Both the position numbers and the translations under genes were made by a program. This document shows, one piece after another, positions 42,919-55,756 of a stretch of DNA of 64,000 bases. The stretch comes from Tolypeutes matacus. Its lineage: Eukaryota; Chordata; Mammalia; Cingulata; Chlamyphoridae. Below the pieces are notes generated by a model that was given only the letters and a program-made list of their open reading frames with translations, was not told the origin of the DNA and searched no databases. The stretch's first letter is position 1. The number at the start of each line of letters is the position of its first letter. The DNA lies in assembly GCA_026826555.1 (NCBI GenBank), contig JAKSZT010000116.1, forward strand, positions 3,362,387-3,426,386, in the 5' to 3' direction.

Positions 42919-42930
42919 ACTCCCCCTTCA
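42919..42930 (-). promoter_or_regulatory. Polypurine tract remnant
   Basis: 'tgaagggggagt' on the minus strand, directly before the LTR start. It shows that this LTR lay at the 3' end. Confidence 0.65.
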
Positions 42931-43524
42931 GTGAATTTGTACCTTATTCTTAAGGGAGTGCTGAGGGGGTGATGGTCATACTTCTGTAGTGACTTCCTGC
43001 TCGTTAGTGCAGCTGACCACTCATCAGAAGGGAAGATGGGTCTAGCACCCTGGTTGGAATTGGATGAAATCACCACATGACTAATAAGATATTGATTCTG
43101 TAAGAAATAAACCTATTTAGAATTTTGAAGCTACATGGTTCCACTAAAAGGATAAAGAAGATGGTGGTAGACAGGCCAAAAAAGGAGACCATCCATGACA
43201 TATTGGACCATGAAAGTGAGAAAAGCCAAGTGCCTTCAGTGGCTCTATCTTCCCAAAGTTGATGAGAAACAACATTCTTCCCTGAGTTATTTTATGCTGT
43301 TGGTTAACTCTACGGATAGTTTGTGATAGACCTCCTGCATTTGGTATAAACTTCTAACCCGTTACCATAGCAGTGGTTATGCATAGGAAAGTTAGGAGAG
43401 ATATGAAGAGAGGCACTGCACTATACATAAACTTAAAGTCAGTACAGGCAACAAGAAAAGCATATGGCAAGCAAAATAAAGATAGTACTTAAGATGTTCT
43501 TTATCTTATAGGCACATTCATTGA

Positions 43525-43737
43525 CTACTTAGAAAATGAATTAAATTTACCAAGACTTTTAACATGTAAAGCATCCCTCTGCATATGATCTAGAATAGAA
43601 GATATATAGGTACAGTACTTAATACCAATTAATGCACTAATCAATGCATAAGTTTCTCTTTGAGTTGAAGTTAATAAATCTAAGCTCCATTTTTGTAATA
43701 CCATACATGCTATCTCTCCATTTGAGCAGGCCATAAT
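43525..43737 (-). pseudogene. Env transmembrane-subunit remnant
   Basis: This 69-codon frame contains 'LQKWSLDLLTSTQRETYAL', then a spaced single Cys-Thr-Tyr-Ile. The pattern follows the conserved heptad/immunosuppressive region of class I retroviral transmembrane subunits (Gln-X-X-X-Leu-Asp-X-Leu-Thr), with the cysteine cluster mostly lost. The position just upstream of a 3' LTR supports this. Similarity is weak, so identification is tentative. Confidence 0.45.
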
Positions 43738-45299
43738 GCCAATTGTATTGGTTTAAGTTCAACTCATGGTACTCTGGTAATTGTTGCTCCACTTGATATG
43801 CCCTTCACACAGTCATAATTGTGCAGCACCATTGATCTTAGAGAGAGACTAGGAAGGTAAGGCTCCAGTGTTTCACCAGCCTCATAGCCTTAAGCACTAT
43901 GAAACAAAGCCAGTCTGGAGACATTATCCATTGTACATCTGTCTATATCAAGCCATCACAGGCTGCTGCAGGACTCTGAAAATGCAACTACCTTGCCATC
44001 CACTTCAGAAGCATAACCAGAGATGAAGTAGATACTTCTACTGTTTTAGGGGTCAGTGAACAACCTCACCAGTAACTCAAATGGAGAGGCATCATACAGG
44101 GTATTTGGGCCTGGTTGAATGCACAAGAGAGTTTGACAATACTGAAGTCTATGAAATTTAATCTTTATACATTTTCTAAACACTTCCAATGCAATGCATA
44201 ACATATCAAATTTAATTAACTATTTTAGAACTTTTCTTTTTACTTCTAAACATTTGCCATGATGGTAATAACAGGTATTTTACTTTAGCAGTACAAGAAA
44301 AACTGCTTTCTCTATCATTTTATGAAAACTGAAGATTCCCAATGGAATCAAGATTATCTTCCCCTATCAACACTTTAATTTGCAGATTGAGGTGGCCTCT
44401 GATAGGTTTCCTTGTTATGAAGTTACTTTTTGTTATTTAATATCAATTTAAATTTCTATTCAATAATGGCTTCTTGGAACTAGCCATTAAAATGCTTCAG
44501 TTTAAAAGATGCTTTTACAAACTCCTTATAATTAACCATAACTATATAGATTTGTTACTTTACTTTAAAATAAGCTTGTTAAATTACAGTCAGCAACCAA
44601 TGAATTTTACTTTATTCATTTAAGAGAGGACAGACCTAAATTTCCTTCTATAACTGAATTTAATTAGACATGAACTTACAATTCTCATTATCTTAAAGTA
44701 TTAATACATATAAAATAAATTTATGTCATTGATATCCTATAAACCTAAGGATATTACACCCAAACTAAACAAAATTGAAAAAAAATTACAATTTATGCAA
44801 TGTATGTTCTTTTTAATTCCTTTGCATGAGGATAAAAGTTCTTTACTAAAATTCTAAAACTGTGAATTATCTTAAAAGCATACTGACTGTTAGGTTCCAG
44901 AATATAATTGTTTAATTTCTTTTAATTATAACTTAGAAAAGATCTTTCCTTAGCCGTCAAAGATTTTTCTTTACTAATTGAAATTTGACAATTGGATATT
45001 AACCACCCTCATTTTAAGCCTGTGAAAATGTTTACATTGGGGAATTAGAGGACAAACTGATTCCCAATTCTGCAGGCTAGAAGATAAGAGCTTTAATTGG
45101 ACACACTTAGCTGCTCCTTCAGATCTCTTGCAAAGAAAAGACCCTGAGAGTTGGGTAGGTCAAAGAGCTTAGGAAAATCTTTTTCCCTTTCCCAATATTT
45201 TCTTCATTCAGATTTCTATAAGTCATTTCCATCCTCCTTAGCCTAGTATGGGGTCCAGGAATATTGATTCACATAACAAAATATTTAATTTTTTTCATG

Positions 45300-45419
45300 T
45301 TTCAATAAATAAGGTATTATTTATTTATTTATTTATTTGTTTTTATTTATAAAATGATATATAACTATATATGCATATATGTGCATTTGTTTACATGAGT
45401 GCTATTTTTTAATATATAT
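45300..45419. repeat. (TTTA)n and TA-rich low complexity
   Basis: 'tatttatttatttatttat' followed by TA/TG-rich sequence, probably the tail of copy C, which runs on the minus strand. Confidence 0.7.
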
Positions 45420-46995
45420 TTTAAAAGATGCTTAGATTACATAAATGTTACACAAAAATTACAGGGATTCCCATGTTCTCCACCTCCCACACCTACCATA
45501 ACATCCCACTTAAACATTTTTCATTAGTGTGGCACATCACCTGCAATGGATATACACATCCTGGGACTTTGCAACTAAGCATGGACCATACTTCACATTG
45601 TAGACCACACTCTCTCCCACACAGTTCTGCATGGTATATGCTGATGTAAAATGGCTTGTATCTGTCATTCTGATGTCACTCAGGATAATTCCCAAGTCTG
45701 AAAAAGTCCATTACAAGTGCTTTTCCCTTCCCTGCACCAAAAGCATCTAGTGGCCACTGGATCCACCTCAATATGTCTACAACGTAATACCATTAAGACC
45801 ACTCTAGTCCACAGTGCTTTCCCCAATCCTGAGGAGTCTGGGATGATGATGTCCACTTCACATCCAAGTGAAAGTGGAGTTATATCCCATGAATATGGTG
45901 GATGGGATTAGCCTGCCTACAGTTGCAGGCTCTCTTCATTACCTGGGATGGCCATTGTCCATCATTGTCTTCTCACCAGGTGACTTGGGAGAGTCCATTG
46001 AGCTGTAGAGTAGGAGTCGAAGCTCCACCAAGATTCCATGTGCAGCTGGCACATGGGCAGGCCAGAGGCTCCAGTCCCTGAAAGTAAGCCTACAAACTCC
46101 AGCATCACATACAGGTTTGAAGAGTAGGGACTGATGGACCATGTGCAGGGAGGACTTATTTGAGTACAGCTCTGTCAAAGGAGCACAGATTCCAAAGTAG
46201 AGCCCACTGATAATGCATCATCTCTGGGGCTATCCCCCCTTATATAGGACCTGGGTGTCTCCAGAGACCTCAGGTGCCCCTCTGTGTGGGGTGATATCCA
46301 CTTTGGTGTTGTATGAGATTCTACCGAGGTGTGCATAAGCGTTACCTCTGGGATGACCTCCCGACTCTCTTTGAAGTCTCTCAGCCACATGAACTCGTTT
46401 ATCTTTACATTTTCCCCCTTTTATTCAAGATCTTTTTCCAGTCATTTTTCCAGTTGACACTTGGTATTAGTCCCTTGTTGCCAGGGTGGCTCATCCCCAA
46501 GAGTCATGTCCCATGCTGGGGGGAAGGTAATGTATTTACATGCTGAGTTTGGCTTAGAAAGAGGCCCCATTTGAGCAACAAGGAGGCTCTCATGTTGCAA
46601 CCCTTAGGCACCCCATAACTGTAGGCTAAGTTTCAATTACAAGAGCAAAAACTCATAAAGCTAGTCATCAATAAGAAGAACACATCAGTGAACGATCCTC
46701 TTTTGCCAGACACTGATTCTGCACTCAGGGGACTGTTGCTGCTTCCTTGGAGAATGTGACAGAGCTCTCCAGGCTGGGAATTCAGTGTTCCCTCATTTAT
46801 TGAGTGATTGTCTACCCACCGTGACCATGCCCCATTCCTTAACCATTTGAACAATTTTATATATCTTTCATGTATATTCGGATGAAATTCCTCCCATGAA
46901 TCCACCATCCCAGACACCCCCCACCAATGATCCTCTGCAGCCCCCTTTGTAACCCTTCTGTGATCTAAACCTTCCTTGAAGATGAAGCCCATATA
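45420..46995 (-). repeat. Unnamed interspersed repeat, copy C
   Basis: About 1.6 kb, the most complete single-unit copy. Its minus strand parallels 3480-5690: shared are a 'ggaggatcattggtg' block, 'ctccttgttgctcaaatg' and the 3' end 'tttatgtaatctaagca'. No long open frame. The upstream end is placed near 46995. Confidence 0.65.
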
Positions 46996-47344
46996 ATATC
47001 CAAATACAATTAATAGAAAAATGAAATAATGATAAGCTTAAAAGCAAGAGATAAAATATGTGGAAACACAGAAAAAAGCAACTAAAAATAAAATATAATT
47101 AATGGTTCCAAAAATGTTATTATTTATATATCATTTTGCAAATGTTGGTATGTATTGTGAAAATTTTGATTTTTACCCAGAATAAAAAAATAAAAAAAAT
47201 AAAAAAAAACGAATGCACTGTAAAAACAAAACAAAACAAATATATATATATATAATTAATGGAAGGGGACATTCAAACAATGGGAAAAAAACAAAAAAAA
47301 ATTATTATTATTTTCCTTTTATCACAGCATTATCGGATGTCCGA
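46996..47344. repeat. A-rich low-complexity stretch
   Basis: Dominated by A runs (47185-47310) with a short TA microsatellite at about 47240-47253. No gene. Confidence 0.7.
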
Positions 47345-47999
47345 TCTATACCATGGCACCTTCCCCCTCTCATTCCCCAGTGTCTTCCAATTTTTCATTT
47401 AATTTTCAAAGCAGTTTTAGGTCACAGAAAAGTCACACACAAAATACTAGAGATTCCCATATACCCAACCTCCCTCCCACTACCCCACCCCATATTACAA
47501 CCTGTTTTGAGTGTGTGGATGGTAGCATTGTTATAACTGTTATACAGATAGTGAAATATAGCTACTAAACATTGTCAATGGTTTACAGTATAGCTTAAAA
47601 TTTTGATGGTGCAGTATGATAATTCTTGATGATATTTACCGTGTCCTGTGTCCATTATTGTAAGTTAATGAAAAACATTTCCCATGACCACTAAATACCG
47701 CATTTGATCTTTTCTGTTCCTTCAACCCCATCCCCCTGGAGCACATGACACTCCCTTGTCTTGACTCACTGGATGACAAGATTCTTAGCTTCATGCACTG
47801 GGTATTCTAACCTGCCCTTCCTAATATACCCACCTGTCAACCATGCACCAGCAAACCCAGTAGTATTACTAACCATCCGTCTTTTCCTTTAATATGCAAC
47901 AGTACTCTAACATTTTACCGTAGATTATGTCCATATGGGTGATGGCTCACAACCTACTCCTCTCTTTCTCTCCCTTGTTAACTTATCTTTCAGACAATG

Positions 48000-50900
48000 T
48001 TTGTCAGAGACTGCTCATTTTCCTCAATTCAAATCAACGAGGTCATATACTGTTCATCCTTCAATGCCTGGCTTGCTTCACTCAACATAAGGTCTTCAAG
48101 GTTCATCCATGTTACTCCATTTGTTAGCACTTTATTCCTTCTTACAGCTGAGTAATATTCCATTGTATGTATGCACCACATTTTGCTTATCCATTTACCT
48201 GTTAATGGGCACTGGGGCTGATTCCAACTTTTGGCAATTGTGAACAATGACGCTTTGAACATTTGGGTTCAAAAGACTGTTTGTGTCATTGCTTTCAATT
48301 CTTCTGGGTATATATATCCAACAGTGGAATCACTGGATCATACAGAAGATCTATTGTTAGATTTCTGAGGAACTGCCACTCTGTCCTCGACAGTGGCTGG
48401 ACCATTCCACAATCCCACCAGCAGTGGATGAGGGATCTTATTCCTCCACATCTTCTCCAACACTTATAGTCTGCTGTTTTTATAATAGCTGCCATTCTGA
48501 TGGGTGTAAGATGGTATCTCATTGTAGTTTTTATTTGCATTTCCCTAATAGCTAGCGATGTTGAACATTTTTTCATGTGCTTTTCAGTCATTTGTATTTC
48601 TTCCTTGGAGAAGTGTCTTTTCAGGTTCCTTGCCCATTTTTTAAATGGGTTGCTTGTCTTTTTATTTTTGAGTTGTAGAATTTCTTTATAAATGCAGGAT
48701 ATTAGGCTCCTATCAGATATATGGTTGCCAAATATTTTGTCCCATTGGGTAGGCTGCCTTTTTATTTTCTTAATAATGACCTTTGAGGTACAGAAGTATT
48801 TAATTTTGAGGAGATCCCATCTATCTATTTTTTCTCTTGCTGCTTGTGCAGCAATTCCCCATTAAAAGTTCCTGCAGATGCTTCCCCACATTATCTTCCA
48901 AGGTCTTTATGGTTTTGGCTCTTATATTTAGATCTTTGGTCCATCTTGAGTTGGTTTTTGTAGAAGATGTGAGATTTTAATCTTCTTTCATTCTTTTGGA
49001 TATGGATATCCAGTTCTCCAAGCGCCAGTTGTTAAAGAGGCCATTCTCTCCCAACTGAGTGGGCTTGGTGGCCTTGTCGAATATCAGATGACTGTATATG
49101 TGAGGATCTTTATCAGAACTCTCAATTCGATTCCATTGGTCAGTAGGTCTATCCTTGTGCCAATACCATGCAGTTTTGATCACTGTAGCTTTGTAGTATA
49201 TTTTAAAGTCAGATATTGTGATACCTCCAACTTCATTTTTCTTTTACAATACATCTTTGACAATTCAGGGCCTCTTGCCTTCCCAAATATATTTTGTAGT
49301 TAGTTTTTCCAGTTCCTTAAAAAAGACAGTGTTGATTTTTATTGGGATTGCATTAAATCTGTAGATTTCTTTGGATAGGATAGACATCTTGATGATGTTT
49401 AATCTTCCTATCCATGAACAGGGAATATTCTTCCATTTATTTAAGTCTTCTTTGATTTCCTTTAACTGTGTTGTGTAGTTTTCTGTATATGTCCTTTACA
49501 TCATTAGTTAAATTTATTCCTAGGCATTTGTTTCTTTTAGTTACTATTGTATATGGTATTTTTTTAAATTTCAGCCTCAGATTGCTCATTATTGGTGTAC
49601 AGAAGTGTACCGATTTTGAACATTGATCTTATAGTCTGCAACATTACTGAACTCCTTTATGAGTTCTAGAAGCTTTGTTGTAGATTTCTCAGGGCTTTCT
49701 ACATATAGGATCATGTCATCTGCAAATAATGAAATTTTTACTTCTTTTTTTCCAATCTGGGTGCCTTTTATATCCTTTTCTTACCTCAGTGCTCAAGCAA
49801 GTACTTCTATGACAATGTTAAATAGGAGTGGTGATAGTGGCCATCCTTGTCTTTTTCCCAATCTCAGAGGGAAGACTTTTAGGATTTCACCATTGAAGAT
49901 GATGTTAGCTTTGGGTTTTTCATATATTCCCTTTATCATATTCAGAAAGTTTCCCTCTATTCCTAACTTTTGCAGTGTTTTTTATCAGGAAAGAGTCCTG
50001 TATTTTATTGAATACTTTTTCTGCATCTATAGAGATGATCATGTGATTTTTTTCTTTCAATCTGTTTATGGGGTGTATTACATTGATTGATTTTCTTATA
50101 TTGAACCATCCTTGCATAGCCGGGATGAAACCCACTTGGTCATGGTGTATAATCCTTTTGATATATAGTTGAATGCGATTAGCAAGTACTTTGTTGGGGA
50201 TTTTAGCATCTAGGTTCATTAGAGAAATTGGTCTGTAATTTTTCTTTCTTGTGGTATCTTTGTTTTGTTTTGGTATTAGTGTAATGTTTGCATCGTAGAA
50301 TGAGTTAGGCAATATTCCCTCTACTTCTGCTTTTTCGAAGAGCTTAAGCAGAATTTGTGTTAGGTCTCTCCTGAATGTTTGGTAGAATTCAGCTCTGAAG
50401 CTATCTGGTCCTGGGCTCTTCTTAGTTGGGGGGTTTTTGATAACTGAGTCTATCTCTTTACTTGTAATTGGACTGTTGAGTTAATTTCCTCTTTCATCAA
50501 TGTAGGCTGTTTGTGAGTTTCTAGAAACTTGTCCATTTCCTCTTAATTAACATTCTTGTTGGCATATAATTTTTCAAAGTATCCTCTTATAATACTCTTT
50601 ATTTCTGTGGGCTCAGTAATAATATCCCCTTGCTCATTCCTTAGTTTGTGTATTTGCATCTGTTCTCTCTTTTTCTTTGTTAGTCTGGCTAAGGGTTTCT
50701 CAATTTTATTGATCTTTTGAAGAACTAGCTTTTGGCTTTGTTTATTTTTTCTAGTGTTTTCTTATTCTCTATTTCATTTAGTTCTGCTCTAATCTTTGTT
50801 GTTTCCTTCTTTCTACCTTATTTAGGTTTAGTTTGTTGTTGTTTTTTCAATTCCTCCAAGTGTGCAGTTAGGTCTTCAATTTTAGCTCTTTCTTCTTTTT

Positions 50901-51860
50901 AAATATATGTATTTATGGCTATGAACTTTCCTCTCTGGAAAAAAAAAGCCATAGGTTTTGATATGTTGTGTTATCATTTTCATTAATTTCAAGGTAGTTC
51001 CTGATTTCTTTTGAGATTTCCTCCTTGATCCACTGTTTGTCTGAGGTTGTGTTGTTTAAGTTCCATATCTTTGTTCCTAACCTATTTCTCTGGCTCTTTG
51101 TGATTTCCAATTTCATTCCATTTTGGTCAGAGAAATTACTTTGTATAATCTCAGTCTTTCTGAATTCATTGAGAGTTGTTCTATGGCCTAACATGTCGTC
51201 TATCTTGGAGTATTATCCATGTGCACTTGAGAAGAATGTCAATCCTGTTGTGTTTGGGTGTAGTGTTCTGTATATGTCTATTAAGTCCAGGTCCTCTAAC
51301 ATATTGTTGAGAGCCTTTGTTTCCTTATTGATTATTTTTCTAGATGTTCTGTCTGATGATGATAATGGTGTATTAAAGTCCCCTACTATAATTGTACAGG
51401 CATTTATTTCTCCACTTAGTTTTTCCAGAGTTTTCCTCATATATTTTGAGGCACCCTGATTAGGTGCATAAATGTTTATGATTGTTCTCTCTTCTTCAGA
51501 GATTAACCTTTTACTAATGTATAGTGTCCATCTTTGTCTCTTACAATAATTTTGCATTTAAAGTCTATTTTATCTGATATTAGGAAAGTTACTCCTGCCA
51601 TTTTTTTTTGGCTATTGTTTGCTTATAAACTTATTTTCCTGCCATTCACTTTCAGCCTCCTTAAATCCCTGGTTTGAAGTTCGGTTTCTTGTAGACAGCA
51701 TATAGATGGATCATATTTCCTTATCCATTCTGCCAATCTGTTTCTCTTGAGTGGTGAATTTAATCCATTAACATTCAGTGTTATTACTCACAATGAATTT
51801 CTTACTTCAGTGATATTTTCTTTGGGTTAGTGTATGTCATATGTTGTTTTGTTTCTGTTT
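48000..51860 (-). pseudogene. L1 ORF2p remnant (endonuclease, RT, Cys-rich C-terminus)
   Basis: ORF2p nicks target DNA and reverse transcribes L1 RNA. The endonuclease is visible at 51557-51213 ('RTIINIYAPNQGASKYM', 'IIVGDFNTPLSSSDR'). RT is visible at 50312-49920 ('[20 protein letters not shown]', '[20 protein letters not shown]', '[19 protein letters not shown]'). The C-terminal part is at 48591-48029 with 'CWRRCGGIRSLIHCWWDC', the cysteine-histidine cluster, and 'MWCIHTMEYYSAVRRNKV'. Stops and frameshifts occur throughout, so no activity is expected. Confidence 0.88.
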
Positions 51861-51949
51861 TTGTCTTTTTAGTTGTTTTTAAACTCTCCTCCAACTCTCT
51901 CTCCCTTTTTTTCCCCTTTCACGTTGTAGAACTTCCTTTAGTATTTCTT

Positions 51950-52855
51950 GAAGTACAAATTTCTTATTGACATACTCTCTTAATTTCTGTTTATCTGTGA
52001 ATATTTTGAACTCTCCATCATTTTTGAATGCCAGTTTTGCTGGATAGAGTATTTGTGCCTGAAATTTTTTTGTTTTAATAGTTTGACTATGTCATACCAC
52101 TCTCTTCTTGCCTCCATGGTTTCAGAGGAAGAATCAGCACTTAATCTTTTTGTGCTTCCCTTGTATGTGCTGGTTCTCTTCTCTCTTGCTACCTTGAGTA
52201 TTCTCTCTTGTCTTGAGCATTTAGAATTTTGACAAGTATTTGTCTTGGATTTTGCCTGTTGGGATTAATCCTGTTTAGGGTGCGCTGTGTTTCCTGGATC
52301 TGCACATCCATCTCTCTCAATAGAGTTGGGAAGTTTTCAGCCATTATTTCCTTCAACACTCCTTCTGTTCCTTATCCCTTCTCCTCTCCTTCTGGGATAC
52401 CCATAATGCAAATATTTGTGCACTTTGTGTTGTCAGTTGAATCCCTGAGTCCCTGCTGGATTTTTTCTATCTTTTTGTCTATCTGTTCTACTATCTGTTT
52501 GATTTCAGATGTATTGTGTTCCACAACACTAATTCTTCTGCCTGTTCAAATCTGCTGTTATGTGAATCCAGCATCTTTTTGATTTCTTGGTTTGTACCAT
52601 TGATCACCATCATATCCATTATCTTTTGGCATATGTTTACAATTTTTTCAGTATGTTTTCCCAGTGTCTTCTTTATATCCTTAATCTATTCCTTCACTTC
52701 ATTAAGTTGGTCGATGATATTTGTTTGGAAATCTTTGATTAGTTTTTCAATGTTCTGCATCTCTTCCTGGTTTTTAGTTTGTTCACTGTACTGCTCCATA
52801 TCTTCCTGTTTCTCAGTGTGATTTGTAATTTTTTGTTGACCTCTAGTCTTCATTT
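51950..52855 (-). pseudogene. L1 ORF1p remnant, heavily decayed
   Basis: It is placed by collinearity with 105-975 (offset about 51875). It has no long open frame on the minus strand. Start and end positions are approximate. Confidence 0.65.
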
Positions 52856-53979
52856 TATCTTGATGAGTTTATTTGGTTGATTAGCTTCTCTCTCTTCTCT
52901 AGATTTTTATTTATCTGGTGGTTCTGCATTTGTGTTAAGTTTTCTCTTTGACATGTTTTCTTATTTATTTCCTTGCTTCTTTCTATGCTACTTTGAAGGC
53001 AAATGATTAGGGCCAGAGGAATCAAAAGATGTGAGAAAGGAAGGATAATAGTAATATTGATACAAGTTAGAAGATGGGCCAAATAAGACTTAGTGAAATG
53101 AATATTTAACTCATGTTCACAGTTTAGAGTAATAGGAAAAAAAGTGGAGTACCTACAAAGGGCTGGGAAACCAAATAGAGGAATATATATATAATGATTT
53201 AGAAGGCTAGATTGATGAGGAAGGAGAGAAAGAGTAAAGAAAGGGTTGAAAGATAAAAGTTAATATTAATAACAAAAGAAGAAAACAGAATAGATAGAAT
53301 AGAAATTGACACCCTTAAGTTGTGGGCTAATGAATAAACATGGTATATAAGAACCACAATAGAAACCAGACAGCATAAAGATGAAGGAAGGATAAGAGAG
53401 AGCTTGGGATACAAAATCAATATTGACAGAGAATGGGAAATCAGAGAAGAAGCACAGCAAAGAAGAGACAAATTAGGAGCACCTAATTTTTAAAAAATGT
53501 AAGAAAAATGAAAGGGGGAGGAAAGAGGAAAGAAAAGCAAGAGACAACAAATAAACAGAGAAAAACCAAACAACCACACAAACAAGCAGTCAAACAAAGC
53601 TAAGGAGGAACAGTGTTCCTTCTAGGGTCCTTGTGGAACTGCTCAGCCTGCTTGTGTTTAACAATCAATTTCCCTGCAGGGTTCTATCTGCAGGTTTTGA
53701 TACAGATTTTAGCTCTTAAACTAAATTAAAAAGAAAAATTCATTTTTCATTTTTTAAAATGACTTTTTCTTGGCAAAATATGGGACCCAAAAGAAGTCAT
53801 TTTCTAGACCATCCCCTTCCCTGAGGGGACCCTAACTAGGCTTGTGTAAACTTATCAAGCACTTACCACTTCCTGGCCTCCTCAGGGGAGCTGAAGCTCT
53901 GATGCTTGTCAGTGCAGAGGGATAAAATTGGTTGACTAAACCCCCTCTGGAGCCTAGCCTCAGTATGACTGGGCTGCTG

Positions 53980-54400
53980 GGTAAATCAGGCTTCCTCAGT
54001 AGATTCGTCTCTCCCCTCAGCCTGATGCTGCTTCAAGCTGGCTTATCTGCTCCCCAAAGCTATGAGGGGGTCCAGGCAGCCAAATCCACAGAAGGGAAAC
54101 CCCCTCCACTTTCTGTCAGAACCCTCCCTCTCTCAGAGAATGCTCCCTATCATTGCTTGGTGTTGTTTTGGGCTTATCCCTGGGCAGCTAGGTAACTCAA
54201 CTTCCTCAGCAGTTTTGCCCTTCCCCTCTGCCTGGTGTTGATTCAGTCCAGCTATTTTGTTCACCCAAGCTGCAAGGGGTTCCAGGCAGCCAAATCCACA
54301 GAAAGGAAACCCCTCTCACCCCTTCCCCAGAACCCTCCCACTCTTGGAGAATGCTCCCTCTCACCGGGCCCTCTCACCAGGTTTCTGGGTGAGAGTTATG
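53980..54400 (-). repeat. Two about 208-bp promoter monomers in L1 5' UTR
   Basis: The phrase 'ccaggcagccaaatccacag' occurs at about 54073 and again at about 54281, with parallel flanks ('aaccctccc', 'gagaatgctccct'). Confidence 0.8.
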
Positions 54401-54645
54401 ACTCAAACCAGCCTTTATCTCTGAGGGTGGGGCTCAGCCATCTGTGTTAACCACCACAGGCAGGCTTAAATTCATGAATATCTAGTGATCAGTCCATGCC
54501 ATCGATCTGCCTGAAGATAGATGTCCCAAGCTTCTCACTCCATGTGCTCACAGCATAGACCCCCAGGCAGGACTCTGTCCACAATCCACCATCCTCAGAG
54601 AGCTGGTCAGTGAGTGTCCTCCTACACTAAGGCCATCTTGCCTCT

Positions 54646-55756
54646 AAATCTACATATTTATTTTATAAGTATTTTAATAAAGCTCTTTTAAGAATTTTCA
54701 TTTGTTAATTTGATATCACCATCCTATGTATGAACATATACACTGAAAATATAGGCAGATACAAAATGATTTAGAAACAAAAGCACAACTCACTGATGTT
54801 ACTTATAACTTTCATTCTCTTACAAAATATGTTTAACTGTAAAATAACATTTAAAAGATCTCTTTGAAGACTATTTCTAATTACTCCAATTTGCACTGTG
54901 ACCATACAGTTTTATGCAAGAATTTTATTCCTTTTAATTATTGGCTTATAGCCAAATTGTTCCAAATGCTTTAAAATACAATTTACATTTTCCTTTACTT
55001 CGGTGCTTTGCTTATTTCCAATTTTGACTTTGACAGACCTTGAATGAGAAAGACTAATTCCAGTGTACACTCACTGAGGTAATTGAAGTTTAGGGAAATC
55101 TGTTTTTTCTCATGACTTGTTGATTTTAGGAACATCAACACTTGAATGGGAAGCCCCCCTCCCAAGTCCTTGGCCAATGGACTGGAAGAGTGGATGTCCA
55201 ACCCTGAAGGTTGAGAATTCTACCAGGCAGAAATCTAGTCCACACCTGGAGTCATGAAAGATAGCAGGATCATTAATATCAGTGGAAGGACAGGGGACAG
55301 AAGTGTCCTAAGTTTGCTTTTCCCTGAGCTTTAGGGGGCAGAATTTGTCATGAAATAATCATAATTAAAGACAATGGGTAAGGCTAGGCCTGAAGTAACC
55401 ATAAACAAAGGCAAACTCAGTTTATAATTTTCATCACAATAGCTAAAGACTAATGGATAAGGTGTACCCAGTAAGATAAAACAAGGGTGTGGCTAGACCT
55501 GTAGTAATCATAAACAAAGACAAACTCAGTTTATAATTACCATTACTATAGCAAGCATAAGCTAAAACTGAGGTCACTGTAAAGAAAAATAAATTCAATT
55601 TATAATTATCTTTACAGTAGTAGTTTCTAGGCTAAACCCACTCAGTTATACCAATTTAAGATATTATCCTTTTGCTGTTTGATAATGTAAAGTCTTCTAT
55701 ATAATGATCTTCACTCTTAGTTACAGTTTCTACTAAGTTGCAACTTTAAACACAAG
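54646..55756. other. AT-rich segment between two L1s, with tandem repeats
   Basis: No gene. It may be part of the minus-strand ERV interrupted by both L1s. Three imperfect copies of a block 'cataaacaaaggcaaactca' / 'cataaacaaagacaaactca' / 'gtaaagaaaaataaattca' lie at about 55401, 55511 and 55580. Confidence 0.4.

Larger units (their letters stand above)
42715..45300 (-). mobile_element. 3' part of a minus-strand class I ERV (env end, PPT, 3' LTR)
   Basis: On the minus strand, an env-like transmembrane remnant (43737-43525) is followed by non-coding sequence, a purine tract (42930-42919) and a truncated LTR (42918-about 42715). The LTR is homologous to 63186-63690. The AT-rich 44160-45300 part is assigned only by continuity. 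Confidence 0.55.
47345..54645 (-). mobile_element. Near-full-length L1, inactivated
   Basis: Minus strand, 7.3 kb: 5' UTR 54645-52870, ORF1 about 52855-51950, ORF2 about 51860-48000, 3' UTR to about 47345. Same family as 1-2785. Both ORFs are broken by many stops. No T-rich (antisense poly(A)) end is clear at 47345. Confidence 0.85.

Noticed and set aside
45428..46546. Short plus-strand frames in copy C
   Set aside because: Not conserved in copies A and B, so non-coding.
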